Positions 7,660-16,194 of a DNA stretch of 64,000 nt are shown here, one piece after another. The notes beneath the pieces were generated by a model, which had not been told where the DNA came from, made no database searches, and saw only the letters and a program-made list of their open reading frames with translations. A program made the translations under genes and the position numbers. Source of the DNA: Niabella pedocola. GTDB taxonomy: Bacteria; Bacteroidota; Bacteroidia; Chitinophagales; Chitinophagaceae. The DNA lies in assembly GCF_021044425.1 (NCBI RefSeq), contig NZ_JAJNEC010000002.1, positions 1 to 64,000 of the forward strand. Reading direction: 5' to 3'. How positions within the stretch are numbered: the first letter of the stretch is position 1; each line of letters begins with the position of its first letter.

Positions 7660-9729
7660 CTAAGGATCCAGCGGGTCTGCGGCATCCGTTTGCAGGCTTT
7701 CTTTATTAGGATAATAAGCTGTTTGCTCAGGCCCGATCGATTGCATATTGCTGTAGGGCAAATACCCTAGATCGCGCTGGGCGGTCCGGGTCATATTGCC
7801 ACGGATATAGTTGGTTTGACTGGCATCCGTGGCAATCAGCACCGGTTTGCCGGCCGGTATCTGAAACCGGTAAATCATCCGGTTGGTATTACGGATATTA
7901 GTAGTGGTATGCCGGGCGTGAGGCTCAATAAATACAGCGGTTTCCGGTATCCCCATTACCTGAGTCAGATACCGCTTCATTTCTACCGCCTCATTATAGG
8001 GTGTTAAAAAAGGATGTACATTACCGCCGGAAACAACTATAAACGGCGCCATTCCTTTCTTATATAATTCGGCTGCATCGCGGCAGCGGCGTGCCCCGCC
8101 CGAGTCGAGTGTTACCGCCGGGTCTTCCGGACCAAGTCCCGGTACCAGGATCAGGCTGTACGCATAACGGCTCCAATTGGTTTTCTTCAGCTGCCGGATG
8201 GGGGCCTGGTTCAAGCCTGCCTGCAACGGTTCAAATCGGGCCGCTTCATAACGTCCGTTGAGCTCCAGTACGCGGATAGCTGCCCGGAGCGGCGTTGCGG
8301 GTAATGCCACATCATTGGCTACCTGTGCCAGGTAATCTTTCAGGGTTTTGGGGTATGCCTTGTCCTTTATGCCAAAGCGGATGGAATCGATCTTGGGATA
8401 CCGGGGTGTGTCGCCTTTTATATAAATACTAAAAATCCGGTTAATGTTACCGGCTTCGTTTTCCCAAACCTGGCGGAGGTAGGCGGTATCCTTTAATGGA
8501 TGCAGCCGGTAATAGGTCTCTTTTTTCTTCAGCGTGGCAACAAGGGCTTTCAAACCTGCGTTGCGGGGATACTCTTTTACCCAGGAATCACCCGTTAGCC
8601 GGATTTGTTCGGGCGTCAGGCTGAATGCGGCCGCCAGGCAGGTTCGGTCTGTGCAGTTTTGAATAGCCTGTTGCAACTGGGCCGCATAATTTTGGGTAAT
8701 GGTCTTCATACCGGTTTGAAAAGCCGGGGTTGTTTTCAGGGTTTCCAGCTGCCCCGTCAGCGGAAAATTCTTCTGTTGTAATGTGGCCGCAAACCCGGTG
8801 CCGGTACTGAATGCCGCCGCATAAAGCGACTGATAGCAGGATTTATAAGCGGCTACATCGGATGCATGGCTCTCATACAAAAAAGGACCGTCGTAATGCA
8901 CCTGGTCCAGCGCCTGCAGGATGGCCACCCAATTGTTTTCGCCTTTACCATTACAGGGAAAATAATGGTTCTCCTCCCGGCCGGTGCCATCTGCCACATG
9001 CAGGGTTTTTAAACGGCTGCCCATGGCCAGGATCAGCTTTTCGGGGTATTTGATATGGTTCAGGTCAATGGCCGAATACACGTCGGGGGGCAGCAGGTTC
9101 ATCACCTCCACGGCTTCTTCTACCGTGCGCAGCAGTGGCCGCTCCCGTACGGGGCCATGCTGCAATTCCGGTCCCAGCATGTTTTCGATGACCATAAGCG
9201 CACCCTGTTGCTTTACCAGGGGATTTAACTCCTGTACGGATTGTACCAGCTGCTTTTTGCGCAGGGGCCGTTCATCCCGGTTTAAAAACCAGCTGGGATG
9301 AAAAAGAATGATATGGGGGTTTAAAACGGCTACATATTTTAATACACGTGTATGCATAGCCACCACCGCTTTCCGCTCTGCTTCATCACCTAACGACAGG
9401 TCGATATTTTTTCCATACGGCATATGAACCGACCAGATTTGTATCCCCGCTTCATCCGCAGCCTTCCGGGCCCGCCCTGCAATTTCCAGAAACGCATCAT
9501 CCTGTTTTAAAAAGTTACGGGCTGTATCTACAATGCCACCCATACCCACTTCAATGCAGTCGATACCTGCTGCTTTCGCTGCCTTCATACCTTCTGCCGT
9601 TACTTTATCCATACCAATATTAAACCCAAGTCTTAACGGTTTGGGAAAGCCGGGCTGTGTAAAAGCAGTCTGGTATACAAACAGCAAAAGAATGAACATT
9701 CCTTTTCGAAGGGTAATGGTTGGCTTCAT
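7660..9729 (-). CDS. Secreted fusion: sugar-phosphate isomerase/epimerase-like TIM barrel plus DUF218 (YdcF-like)
   Basis: A 689-residue exported protein. Residues 1-24 form a signal peptide ending near AFTQ. About 30-330 is an AP-endonuclease-2-type TIM barrel (sugar phosphate isomerase/epimerase family) with likely metal ligands in MVIENM, SAIDLNHI, TLHVADG and FLYESHA. About 335-510 is a helical linker. About 510-670 is a DUF218/YdcF-like Rossmann domain: LILVPGLGP at its start, FIVVSGGNV, then PHARHTTTNIRNT, the usual E/H-x-S/T-x-x-T-x-x-N block of that family. Each family is normally a separate protein. DUF218 proteins (SanA, ElyC, YdcF) are tied to envelope or S-adenosylmethionine binding. 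The joint function is unknown; a periplasmic sugar or wall metabolite is the inference. It is transcribed alone. Confidence 0.82.
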   Translation of the reverse strand: MKPTITLRKGMFILLLFVYQTAFTQPGFPKPLRLGFNIGMDKVTAEGMKAAKAAGIDCIEVGMGGIVDTARNFLKQDDAFLEIAGRARKAADEAGIQIWSVHMPYGKNIDLSLGDEAERKAVVAMHTRVLKYVAVLNPHIILFHPSWFLNRDERPLRKKQLVQSVQELNPLVKQQGALMVIENMLGPELQHGPVRERPLLRTVEEAVEVMNLLPPDVYSAIDLNHIKYPEKLILAMGSRLKTLHVADGTGREENHYFPCNGKGENNWVAILQALDQVHYDGPFLYESHASDVAAYKSCYQSLYAAAFSTGTGFAATLQQKNFPLTGQLETLKTTPAFQTGMKTITQNYAAQLQQAIQNCTDRTCLAAAFSLTPEQIRLTGDSWVKEYPRNAGLKALVATLKKKETYYRLHPLKDTAYLRQVWENEAGNINRIFSIYIKGDTPRYPKIDSIRFGIKDKAYPKTLKDYLAQVANDVALPATPLRAAIRVLELNGRYEAARFEPLQAGLNQAPIRQLKKTNWSRYAYSLILVPGLGPEDPAVTLDSGGARRCRDAAELYKKGMAPFIVVSGGNVHPFLTPYNEAVEMKRYLTQVMGIPETAVFIEPHARHTTTNIRNTNRMIYRFQIPAGKPVLIATDASQTNYIRGNMTRTAQRDLGYLPYSNMQSIGPEQTAYYPNKESLQTDAADPLDP

Positions 9730-9990
9730 ATATTGAATGATAATAAAGATGGAGGGCTAAAAATAGAACATCCGGTGCAGAAATCCTTTTTAAAAATCCC
9801 GTTAAAGAGCCTGGCAGTAAAACATCCGTATAGGCTTTAAAAACTTATGCAAAGTTATCTGGGAAAAATGAAAATTATGAACACCCGGACGTTAGCTTTT
9901 TGTATTTTTTTAAGATACGACTGTGAAAAAACGGCCAGTACAACAACGGTAACCTTAGGGAGCAACGGGCTGCAAACCAAAAATAAGCCC

Positions 9991-9998
9991 TACTTTTG
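9991..9998 (+). promoter_or_regulatory. Possible -7 element for the LytTR gene
   Basis: TACTTTTG matches the Bacteroidota -7 consensus TAnnTTTG exactly and lies 24 bp before the start codon at 10022. No clear TTG is seen at the usual upstream distance, so this is a weak call. Confidence 0.3.
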
Positions 9999-10021
9999 AG
10001 TGGCTTCAAAGAACTGAATGT

Positions 10022-10717
10022 ATGAACTGTTTGATCGTTGATGATAATAAGATTGCGCGCACTACCTTAAAACAACTGGTCGCCCAGGTGCGTGATCTGG
10101 AAGTGGCAGGAGAGGCGTCCGGTGCGCTGGAGGCCAGCAATTTGTTGCGGCAGCAGCCGGTTGACCTGTTGCTGCTGGATATTGAAATGGAGGAAATGAC
10201 CGGGCTGGAACTGACACGGCTGCTGGGCGAAAACCGGCCGGTGATCATTTTTATATCCGCAAAGAAAGAATATGCCATTGAAGCATTTGAGCTGAATGTA
10301 GCCGACTATATAACCAAACCGGTACAGCCGGCACGCTTTCTGCAAGCCATCGACCGGGCACGGGAAATTATCGCCAGCAACCAGCAGCAATTAAATGTGC
10401 ATACCGATGCCTTCCTTTTTATAAGGGATTCGAATGTGGTAAAACGGCTGGGCTTCGAAGAGATCCTGTATGCAGAGGCCATGGGCGACTATGTGAAACT
10501 GCATACCGCCAAAAAATTTTATGCCGTACACAGTCCGTTAAAAACAGTAGAAGAGCGGCTGCCGGTACAGCAATTCATCCGGGTACACCGTTCGTATATA
10601 GTTGCGGTGGATAAAATAGACAGTGTGGAGCAGGGCGCACTTATCATCGGCGGCAAGCCGGTACCCGTTGCAGATGCTTATAGAAGTGCCCTCAATAAAC
10701 GGATGAATGTGCTTTAA
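10022..10717 (+). CDS. LytTR-family response regulator
   Basis: A 231-residue cytoplasmic transcription factor. The receiver domain (1-118) has the acidic pair in LIVDDN, the phosphoacceptor Asp53 in LLLLDIEM and the conserved Lys in YITKPVQPAR. The LytTR DNA-binding domain (about 135-230) shows its typical core (EAMGDYVKLHT, FIRVHRSYIV). The usual partner of such regulators is a 7TM or His_kinase kinase, which is not adjacent. The nearest kinase is the hybrid kinase at 11466, about 750 bp downstream beyond a gene-poor gap, so pairing with it is only a guess. The start ATG follows a TACTTTTG box. Confidence 0.9.
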   Translation: MNCLIVDDNKIARTTLKQLVAQVRDLEVAGEASGALEASNLLRQQPVDLLLLDIEMEEMTGLELTRLLGENRPVIIFISAKKEYAIEAFELNVADYITKPVQPARFLQAIDRAREIIASNQQQLNVHTDAFLFIRDSNVVKRLGFEEILYAEAMGDYVKLHTAKKFYAVHSPLKTVEERLPVQQFIRVHRSYIVAVDKIDSVEQGALIIGGKPVPVADAYRSALNKRMNVL

Positions 10718-11216
10718 GGTTGTTCCAGGTCTCAGGTTTAAAGTTTAAGGTTGGATTCGTTTGATGTCTGGTGGTTTTCGATGTTCGGCACGACGTCGTT
10801 TGTTAAGACGGCAGATGCGCAGATCTGGTACCGGCATTAGTAGAACTCAAAATAGCACGCGCAGCCAAAGCGCCGCAGGCGCAATCAGCGTATCTGCGGC
10901 AGTTATAAAAAATTGCTTAAGTAAAAGGGATGATTTTAAATACTGGAAATTGAGTTGCAGATTTCAGACTGAAAACATATAACGAATATCCAACGCTCCA
11001 AACCCCGGGCGTGCACCGACCCGAAACTTTAAACCTGGAAATGGGGAACACTCATTCTTTATGCTGTATGAACGCTTCCTGGTGTAACGCTCATCCTATT
11101 TGATGATCAACTGATAGCTGACGGCTGATCGCCGAAGCCTGACAGCTGAACCTCCAACGACCCTTTTTGCCGATTCGGCGATTGCTTCTTTCATCCCCCC
11201 CGGGGAAGCTGTAGCT
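10718..11216. other. Gene-poor spacer with short heptamer array
   Basis: About 500 bp without a supportable gene. It opens with a loose heptamer run (GTTTAAA, GTTTAAG, 10737-10750). It also contains six clean units ending in TGA or CGA at 11108-11149 (CAACTGA, TAGCTGA, CGGCTGA, TCGCCGA, AGCCTGA, CAGCTGA). The middle includes CGCAG-rich words (around 10805-10905) that look like further repeat debris. No RNA gene recognised. Confidence 0.55.
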
Positions 11217-11432
11217 TTGATAAAAACCGGCATCGTGAATACCTGGAAAATCATATACATGACGCTTTCGGCATTATTGCTGATCGGGTTTGTATATGGC
11301 CTGCTTTACGAGTTATACGTGCTCCGGAACCGGCTGGTGATTTTCCTGTTCCTGGGTCTTATTGTGGCCGATCTCATTGTTTTTATAAAACTATTCTGGA
11401 ACATCACGGCTAGCCGGCGCGACGATGCCTGA
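11217..11432 (+). CDS. Small two-helix membrane protein
   Basis: A 71-residue protein with two hydrophobic segments (about 12-33 and 38-62) separated by a short Arg/Asn turn, and a charged tail. The open frame begins with TTG at 11217; the first ATG is codon 15, inside the first helix, so TTG or the GTG at codon 7 is more likely to be used. The gene ends 33 bp before the ATG of the hybrid kinase and is probably co-transcribed with it. It might be a small partner of the kinase, but there is no family evidence. Confidence 0.5.
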   Translation: MIKTGIVNTWKIIYMTLSALLLIGFVYGLLYELYVLRNRLVIFLFLGLIVADLIVFIKLFWNITASRRDDA

Positions 11433-11465
11433 TAATTAAACTATATTTGACGGGAATTGCCGGTT

Positions 11466-13703
11466 ATGAAATCTTCCTTTCGGTACATACTTGTTGTTAC
11501 GTTTATAGTGGCCGTTATCGTCATCGTTTTCCTGCAATTTAATTCCAGTCAAAGCATCAACCAGCTCATCAACGGCAACGAGGACCTGATGAACGTACTG
11601 AAGCTGAAAATGGAGCTGCAGCAGGTGCAGGAAAATGTAACACAGCTGGAAACCGAAACCAAAAGTATTGTGATCCGCGGGCACGACCTGCGGGATGGCC
11701 GGTTTGAACAACAGGCCAAAAAAGTAAGCCAATCCTTTCAAACGCTGGATTCTTTTGAAATTAACCCCGTGGTGGGTGCGGGTATTTTACGGCTGAAACG
11801 CCAGGTAAATAAAAAGATCGAGCTCAATAAAGAAGTACTGCGCACATTTGCGGGTGATGGAAAGGACGCCGCTGAAGCCTTGATCAATGACCAGGAAGAA
11901 ACCCTGCTTTCTGATTCCATCAACAGCTTGGCACACCAAATCGACCGGCAATACCAGGTGAGTGTTACACAATTGATCCGGAACGCGGACCGCAACGGAA
12001 GGAATGCAAAAACATTTGGAACCATCCTGGCCGTAATTGCAGCTATAGCTTCGCTGCTGGCCTTTGGATATATCTCTTATAAAATGGGGGAGCAGCAACG
12101 GTTGATCCACCAGCTGAATGTTTCAGAACAGCGGGCAAGGCGATCGGCGGAAGCTAAGGAAAACTTCCTGGCAAATATGAGCCATGAGATCCGCACACCT
12201 TTAAATGCCATATTGGGATTTACAGGGCTATTGCAAAAAAAACAAACGGATCCCGAAACCGGCCACTACACCGGGCTGATTCATAAGGCGGGTGAAAACC
12301 TGCTGCAGATTGTAAACAATATCCTCGATATTTCAAAAATTGAAGCGGGAATGATGCCGGTTGAAACAGCGGCGTTTGATCTCCGGGAAACGGTGGCAAC
12401 CATTGAACATCTTTACCGGCAGCGGAGTATGGAAAAAGGACTGGCGTTTGCGGTTGTGGTGGCAGATGACGTTCCGGAGATGATGGAAGGCGATGAAGTA
12501 AAGCTAACACAGATTATTGTAAACCTGGTCAGCAATGCCATCAAGTTTACGGATAAAGGGCAGGTTACCCTGGCTGTTAACCGCAAACAGGTCGCCGGTA
12601 ATAAAATGATCATAACCTTTGTAGTGTCGGATACCGGAATCGGTATGGATGCCGCAGAACGGGCCGCAGTATTTACCCGGTTTCGCCAGGGGGATGAGAG
12701 CATTACACGTAAATACGGGGGAACCGGTTTGGGATTAACCATTGTAAAGGACCTCGCTCAGTTGCTGAACGGCACTATCGCAGTGCGCAGCGAAAAAGGA
12801 TCCGGTACGGTATTTACCGTGGAGTTGCCTTTCCGGCAGGCGCATGTAGTACCGAAAGATGAGCGGCACGGTACACCTTTAAAAATGGAGCAGGCTAACT
12901 GGTTGCATAAAAAAATACTGGTTGTTGAGGATAATGAAATGAACCGGTTATTGCTGGCGCAACTGCTGAAAGGCTGGCAGCTGGAATTTGAGATGGCAAC
13001 CAACGGAAATGAAGCGGTACGGCTGCTGAAGGAACAACGGTACGACCTGGTGCTGATGGATATCCAGATGCCGGAGATGGACGGTTATACAACCACGGCG
13101 GTGATCCGGAATGAAATGCACCACACCATGCCGGTTATTGCCATGACGGCGGATGCCCTGACCAGTCAGAAAGAAAAATGTTTACAGGCGGGGATGGATG
13201 ATTTTATTTCAAAACCGCTGGAGGAAGCTATGCTGCACCGGCTGCTGGCGCAATGGCTGAATGAACCCGTTGAGCGGACCGACGGAACGGAAGAACCGGT
13301 AGCCGCTCCGGAAAATAACAACCTGCGTTACTTACAGCTCAATTACCTGTTTATGGTAAGCAGGGGCAACCGGGAATATGAAAAGGAAATCATGGAGCAG
13401 TTTTGCGAAATGGTACCCGAAGAACTGGCAAGGATCCAAACGGCCTGGGACCAGGGCAATACCGATCGCGTTCAACGAACGGCCCACAGTATGAAAACAA
13501 CCGTAGCGGCATTAGGACTTACCGGTCATACAGAACCGTACCTCTCCGTATTGGAACATATAATGCCCGCAGATCCCGCGTTCCCGCAAGTGTTTCAACG
13601 GTTACAGGAGGTTTGCCGGCACGCGCTGGATGAAGCAACGGCCTACAAAGCGGCCCACTATGGGGGTAATACTGATCCTGTGCCCGGCGATAACCCGGTA
13701 TAG
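11466..13703 (+). CDS. Hybrid sensor histidine kinase with receiver and Hpt domains
   Basis: Inner-membrane phosphorelay kinase of about 745 residues. Order: helix 1 (6-25), CHASE3-like helical periplasmic sensor (about 26-180), helix 2 (about 183-205), HisKA with phosphoacceptor His240 in ANMSHEIRTPLN, HATPase_c with N box (NLVSNAIKF), DTGIGM and GGTGLGLTI, receiver with Asp532 in VLMDIQMPEMDG, and an Hpt domain with His674 in RTAHSMKTT. All relay residues His-Asp-His are present, so it should pass phosphate to a separate response regulator that is not adjacent unless it is the LytTR protein upstream. An open frame extends to a TTG at 11457, but the ATG at 11466 fits the membrane helix better. 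Confidence 0.92.
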   Translation: MKSSFRYILVVTFIVAVIVIVFLQFNSSQSINQLINGNEDLMNVLKLKMELQQVQENVTQLETETKSIVIRGHDLRDGRFEQQAKKVSQSFQTLDSFEINPVVGAGILRLKRQVNKKIELNKEVLRTFAGDGKDAAEALINDQEETLLSDSINSLAHQIDRQYQVSVTQLIRNADRNGRNAKTFGTILAVIAAIASLLAFGYISYKMGEQQRLIHQLNVSEQRARRSAEAKENFLANMSHEIRTPLNAILGFTGLLQKKQTDPETGHYTGLIHKAGENLLQIVNNILDISKIEAGMMPVETAAFDLRETVATIEHLYRQRSMEKGLAFAVVVADDVPEMMEGDEVKLTQIIVNLVSNAIKFTDKGQVTLAVNRKQVAGNKMIITFVVSDTGIGMDAAERAAVFTRFRQGDESITRKYGGTGLGLTIVKDLAQLLNGTIAVRSEKGSGTVFTVELPFRQAHVVPKDERHGTPLKMEQANWLHKKILVVEDNEMNRLLLAQLLKGWQLEFEMATNGNEAVRLLKEQRYDLVLMDIQMPEMDGYTTTAVIRNEMHHTMPVIAMTADALTSQKEKCLQAGMDDFISKPLEEAMLHRLLAQWLNEPVERTDGTEEPVAAPENNNLRYLQLNYLFMVSRGNREYEKEIMEQFCEMVPEELARIQTAWDQGNTDRVQRTAHSMKTTVAALGLTGHTEPYLSVLEHIMPADPAFPQVFQRLQEVCRHALDEATAYKAAHYGGNTDPVPGDNPV

Positions 13704-13838
13704 GCGCCCTTTTTACAAACGCTCTCCTGCTGCCGGTCATCAGCAAAAAAAAGTTTGGAAGACAGATGCACTGGTACGCGTTTTGACGATGTAATACCAA
13801 TTAGTGAGCTGATTAAGTTTAACTACAATTCATTTGTG

Positions 13839-13858
13839 ATCTTAACCTAGGTTAAGAT
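13839..13858. promoter_or_regulatory. Perfect 20-bp palindrome, probable operator
   Basis: ATCTTAACCTAGGTTAAGAT is its own reverse complement. It lies 90 bp before the hydrolase start and just upstream of a candidate -33/-7 pair (TTG at 13858-13860, TACTTTA at 13878-13884). This is the expected place for a dimeric repressor or activator. No T-run follows, so a terminator is unlikely. The regulator is not identifiable in the window. Confidence 0.6.
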
Positions 13859-13948
13859 TGAAGTAGTTTGGCCGCAGTACTTTAGCTCAGGAATAACGAC
13901 AAGGACTACTTAATACTAACAATCACAAACTTTAAAAATTTAAGAAAA

Positions 13949-14770
13949 ATGAGCACGCTAAAATTAAAAGACGGAACAGAGATTTTTTTCAAGGACCAGG
14001 GAGAAGGCCCGGTATTGATGTTTCATCATGGATGGCCATTATCTTCAGACGACTGGGATGCACAGGTGATTTTCTTTTTACAAAAGGGCTATCGCGTAAT
14101 TGCGCACGACAGAAGAGGTCACGGCCGTTCCAGCCAGAATATCTATAATCACACGATTGAGCAATACGCCGCTGATGCGGCTGAACTGGTGGCGTTTTTA
14201 GATTTAAAAGATGTGGTACACATCGGTCACTCCACCGGAGGAGGTGAAGTAATCCGTTATGTGAACAAGTATGCCAACGGCAGAGCGAAGAAAGCCATTT
14301 TAATCAGTGCCGTGCCGCCTGTGATGGTAAAAAGTGAATCGAATCCTGATGGTGTTCCCATGGAGGTATTTGATAATATCAGGGAGCAGACGTTAAATAA
14401 TAGAAGCCAGTTTTATATTGACTTAACTTTCCCTTTCTATGGCTATAACAGGGCAGGTGCAAATATAAAGGAAGGTGTACAGAGAAACTGGTGGAGGCAG
14501 GGAATGATGGGGGGGATCGTTGCCCACTATGATGGGATTAAGGCTTTTTCAGAAACGGATTTTACGGAAGATTTAAAGGCAGTTGATATTCCGGTCTTGG
14601 TATTGCACGGAGAAGATGACCAAATCGTACCAATAGAGAATTCAGCTATAAAATCTGCAAAGCTGCTGAAAAACGGGAAGCTGATCACTTACCCGGGTTT
14701 CTCGCACGGAATGCCTACTGTAGAGCATCAGACTATTAATAAAGACATTTTGGAGTTTATCCGGTCTTAA
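13949..14770 (+). CDS. Alpha/beta hydrolase, non-haem chloroperoxidase-like
   Basis: A 273-residue cytoplasmic alpha/beta-fold hydrolase, the usual length for the cofactor-free haloperoxidase/esterase group. The oxyanion strand HHGWPLSSDDWD is near 26-37, the second strand carries DRRGHGRSS, the nucleophile elbow is GHSTGGGEV with Ser95, the acid is Asp223 or Asp224 in HGEDDQIVP, and the base is His253 in GFSHGMP. The triad is intact. Family members hydrolyse esters or form peracids; the physiological substrate is unknown. It stands alone behind a 20-bp palindrome, so it is likely controlled by a specific regulator. No signal peptide. Confidence 0.9.
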   Translation: MSTLKLKDGTEIFFKDQGEGPVLMFHHGWPLSSDDWDAQVIFFLQKGYRVIAHDRRGHGRSSQNIYNHTIEQYAADAAELVAFLDLKDVVHIGHSTGGGEVIRYVNKYANGRAKKAILISAVPPVMVKSESNPDGVPMEVFDNIREQTLNNRSQFYIDLTFPFYGYNRAGANIKEGVQRNWWRQGMMGGIVAHYDGIKAFSETDFTEDLKAVDIPVLVLHGEDDQIVPIENSAIKSAKLLKNGKLITYPGFSHGMPTVEHQTINKDILEFIRS

Positions 14771-15383
14771 TTAAACATGATCATCGTTATAATTGGCTCC
14801 AATTGTTAACGATTGTGAAGTTCATCGTTCGAAATGCCGGTTGCTATTTAATTTTTATACCCAGGCCAGAAGCAGGGATCCTTCGAGACTGCTTCTGGCG
14901 CATCGGGGAAAAAAAACTGCTTAATGCAAACTACCTGTGGATTTACTTTACGTACTTTAAGAGTGCCGGCAACGCTTTGGATGAATGGGCCGGTTTGATA
15001 AAGTCCCGTTCAAAAAGGTAGAAACTAAAGGCCTCATATTTTTTATGAATGTAGTGGTGTTGATGGTTATCTCATTCGGGTTATTCCCGGTGTTTGTAAT
15101 TCGTGGTTTACCTTGGGGGCAGGCAGCTTTTTACAGGCTGCCCCGCTGAGTTATAAATCGTGGAAATAGTGCTCAGATTGCCTGTTTTGTGTCATCCTTA
15201 CATTAATGGGATACACTTTCTCCTTTGGATGCTGCATATATCCGATAAATCATTCCTGTTGCCGGACTTCCGGTCTTGTGCTTTTCTAGTTTCAACGATT
15301 GATTTTGCCTTTTCGTCTATTGAGGATGAAACGGTGCCGGAATCAGGAGTATCTTTAAGGAGTAAATATAAAAACAGAAAAAA
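14771..15383. other. Gene-poor spacer with two stem-loops
   Basis: About 610 bp. Two hairpins stand out: 14865-14875 pairs over 11 bp with 14889-14899 (arms GCCAGAAGCAG and CTGCTTCTGGC), and GGGGCAG at 15116-15122 pairs with CTGCCCC at 15138-15144. Neither is followed by a T-run on the plus strand. Open frames at 14803 and 15160 have no recognisable features. The segment may carry decayed sequence or a structured RNA, but I cannot support either. Confidence 0.45.
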
Positions 15384-15671
15384 ATGAAAAAACTTTTTAT
15401 CGCCCTGCTTGCGCTGATCACTTTCAACCTGTCGCAGGCACAAACTACCCCTGCCCAGGCGAAGCCGGCCAAGCCGCAGGCGGCAAAAACACAGGCAGCC
15501 AAACCGGCACCCAAGGCCGCTGAAAAAAAGGCGGTTACTGAAACAAAGGCGGCACCGGCTGCTACGGCCCATGTAAAAAAAGATGGTACACCGGATAAAC
15601 GCTATAAAGAAAATCAACATGTAAAAAAAGACGGTACGCCGGATAAACGCTATAAAGAAAATAAGAAGTAA
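15384..15671 (+). CDS. Small secreted basic protein with a tandem VKKDGTPDKRYKEN repeat
   Basis: A 95-residue exported protein. The signal peptide (1-20) ends in QAQ. A low-complexity Ala/Lys/Pro segment (21-62) follows, then two copies of the 16-residue unit HVKKDGTPDKRYKENQ at the C-terminus. The repeat is also a near-perfect 48-bp tandem repeat in the DNA (15571-15666). The unit recurs in small Bacteroidota proteins, but I know of no function. It is very basic after cleavage, so binding to DNA, LPS or other anionic envelope polymers is possible (inference). A terminator follows at 15701. Confidence 0.7.
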   Translation: MKKLFIALLALITFNLSQAQTTPAQAKPAKPQAAKTQAAKPAPKAAEKKAVTETKAAPAATAHVKKDGTPDKRYKENQHVKKDGTPDKRYKENKK

Positions 15672-15700
15672 TACGTTTTGAGTTCTTGATTGTTAAGGTA

Positions 15701-15727
15701 CCCCCCGCTTAAAGCAGGGGGTTTTTT
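15701..15727 (+). terminator. Rho-independent terminator
   Basis: CCCCC and GGGGG arms with an inner GCT/AGC pair (one C-A mismatch) and loop TAA are followed by six T. It lies 30 bp after the stop of the repeat protein. Confidence 0.8.
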
Positions 15728-15831
15728 GCTATCTGCCGTTGCAAAGGACAGCAGGGTTGTAAAGGATCCGGTAATGAAGAACGCTTTTGCCGCTTTCAAC
15801 GATCCGTTTTGCCCATCCGCCTATTGTACGC

Positions 15832-15861
15832 TTGAAAGGCATAGTGCGTGCCGTAGCTTTA
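15832..15861 (+). promoter_or_regulatory. Predicted promoter of the small Lys/His-rich protein
   Basis: TTG at 15832-15834 and TAGCTTTA at 15854-15861 with 19 bp between them fit the Bacteroidota TTG / TAnnTTTG pattern apart from the last base. The start codon is 39 bp after the -7 box. Confidence 0.45.
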
Positions 15862-15899
15862 GATAGGAAAACAAAATAATCATCTTAAAAATTTAAAAA

Positions 15900-16091
15900 A
15901 TGAAAAAGATCTTAGTAGCCGCAATGATTTTATTAACCACCGGGGTAGCCGTAAATGCAACAGGTATGCACATGCAGGATAAACCTGCTAAAACAGAAAT
16001 GAGCAAGCCACATAAAAAAGGAAAAGCAGGTAAGAAGCATCATGGAGCCGCAAAGAAAGAGGCTGCAAAAAAAGATGACAAAGCGAAGTGA
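15900..16091 (+). CDS. Small secreted Lys/His-rich protein
   Basis: A 63-residue protein: signal peptide (1-20, ending VNATG), then a short mature part made almost entirely of Lys, His, Ala, Gly and Met (about 40 percent basic). It resembles acid-shock or PsiF-like small periplasmic proteins in composition only. The His/Met content (GMHMQ, KKHHG) would suit metal or polyanion binding, but that is inference. It has its own promoter-like boxes and a strong terminator, so it is a separate unit. Confidence 0.6.
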   Translation: MKKILVAAMILLTTGVAVNATGMHMQDKPAKTEMSKPHKKGKAGKKHHGAAKKEAAKKDDKAK

Positions 16092-16142
16092 TTGGGTTCC
16101 GTTTCATAAATGTGGATACAGGCAGGTGCCTGAATATTTGAG

Positions 16143-16171
16143 ACAACCTCACCTTGTGAGGTTGTTTTTTT
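16143..16171 (+). terminator. Rho-independent terminator
   Basis: A perfect 10-bp stem (ACAACCTCAC pairing with GTGAGGTTGT) with loop CTT is followed by T6. It ends the unit of the small Lys/His-rich protein and lies 23 bp before the next start codon. Confidence 0.9.
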
Positions 16172-16194
16172 ATGGCTTATTTCTATTTTTGCGT

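Noticed and set aside
16042..16194. Longer start for the barrel protein
   Set aside because: It would overlap the upstream gene and run through a strong terminator, and it hides the signal peptide.
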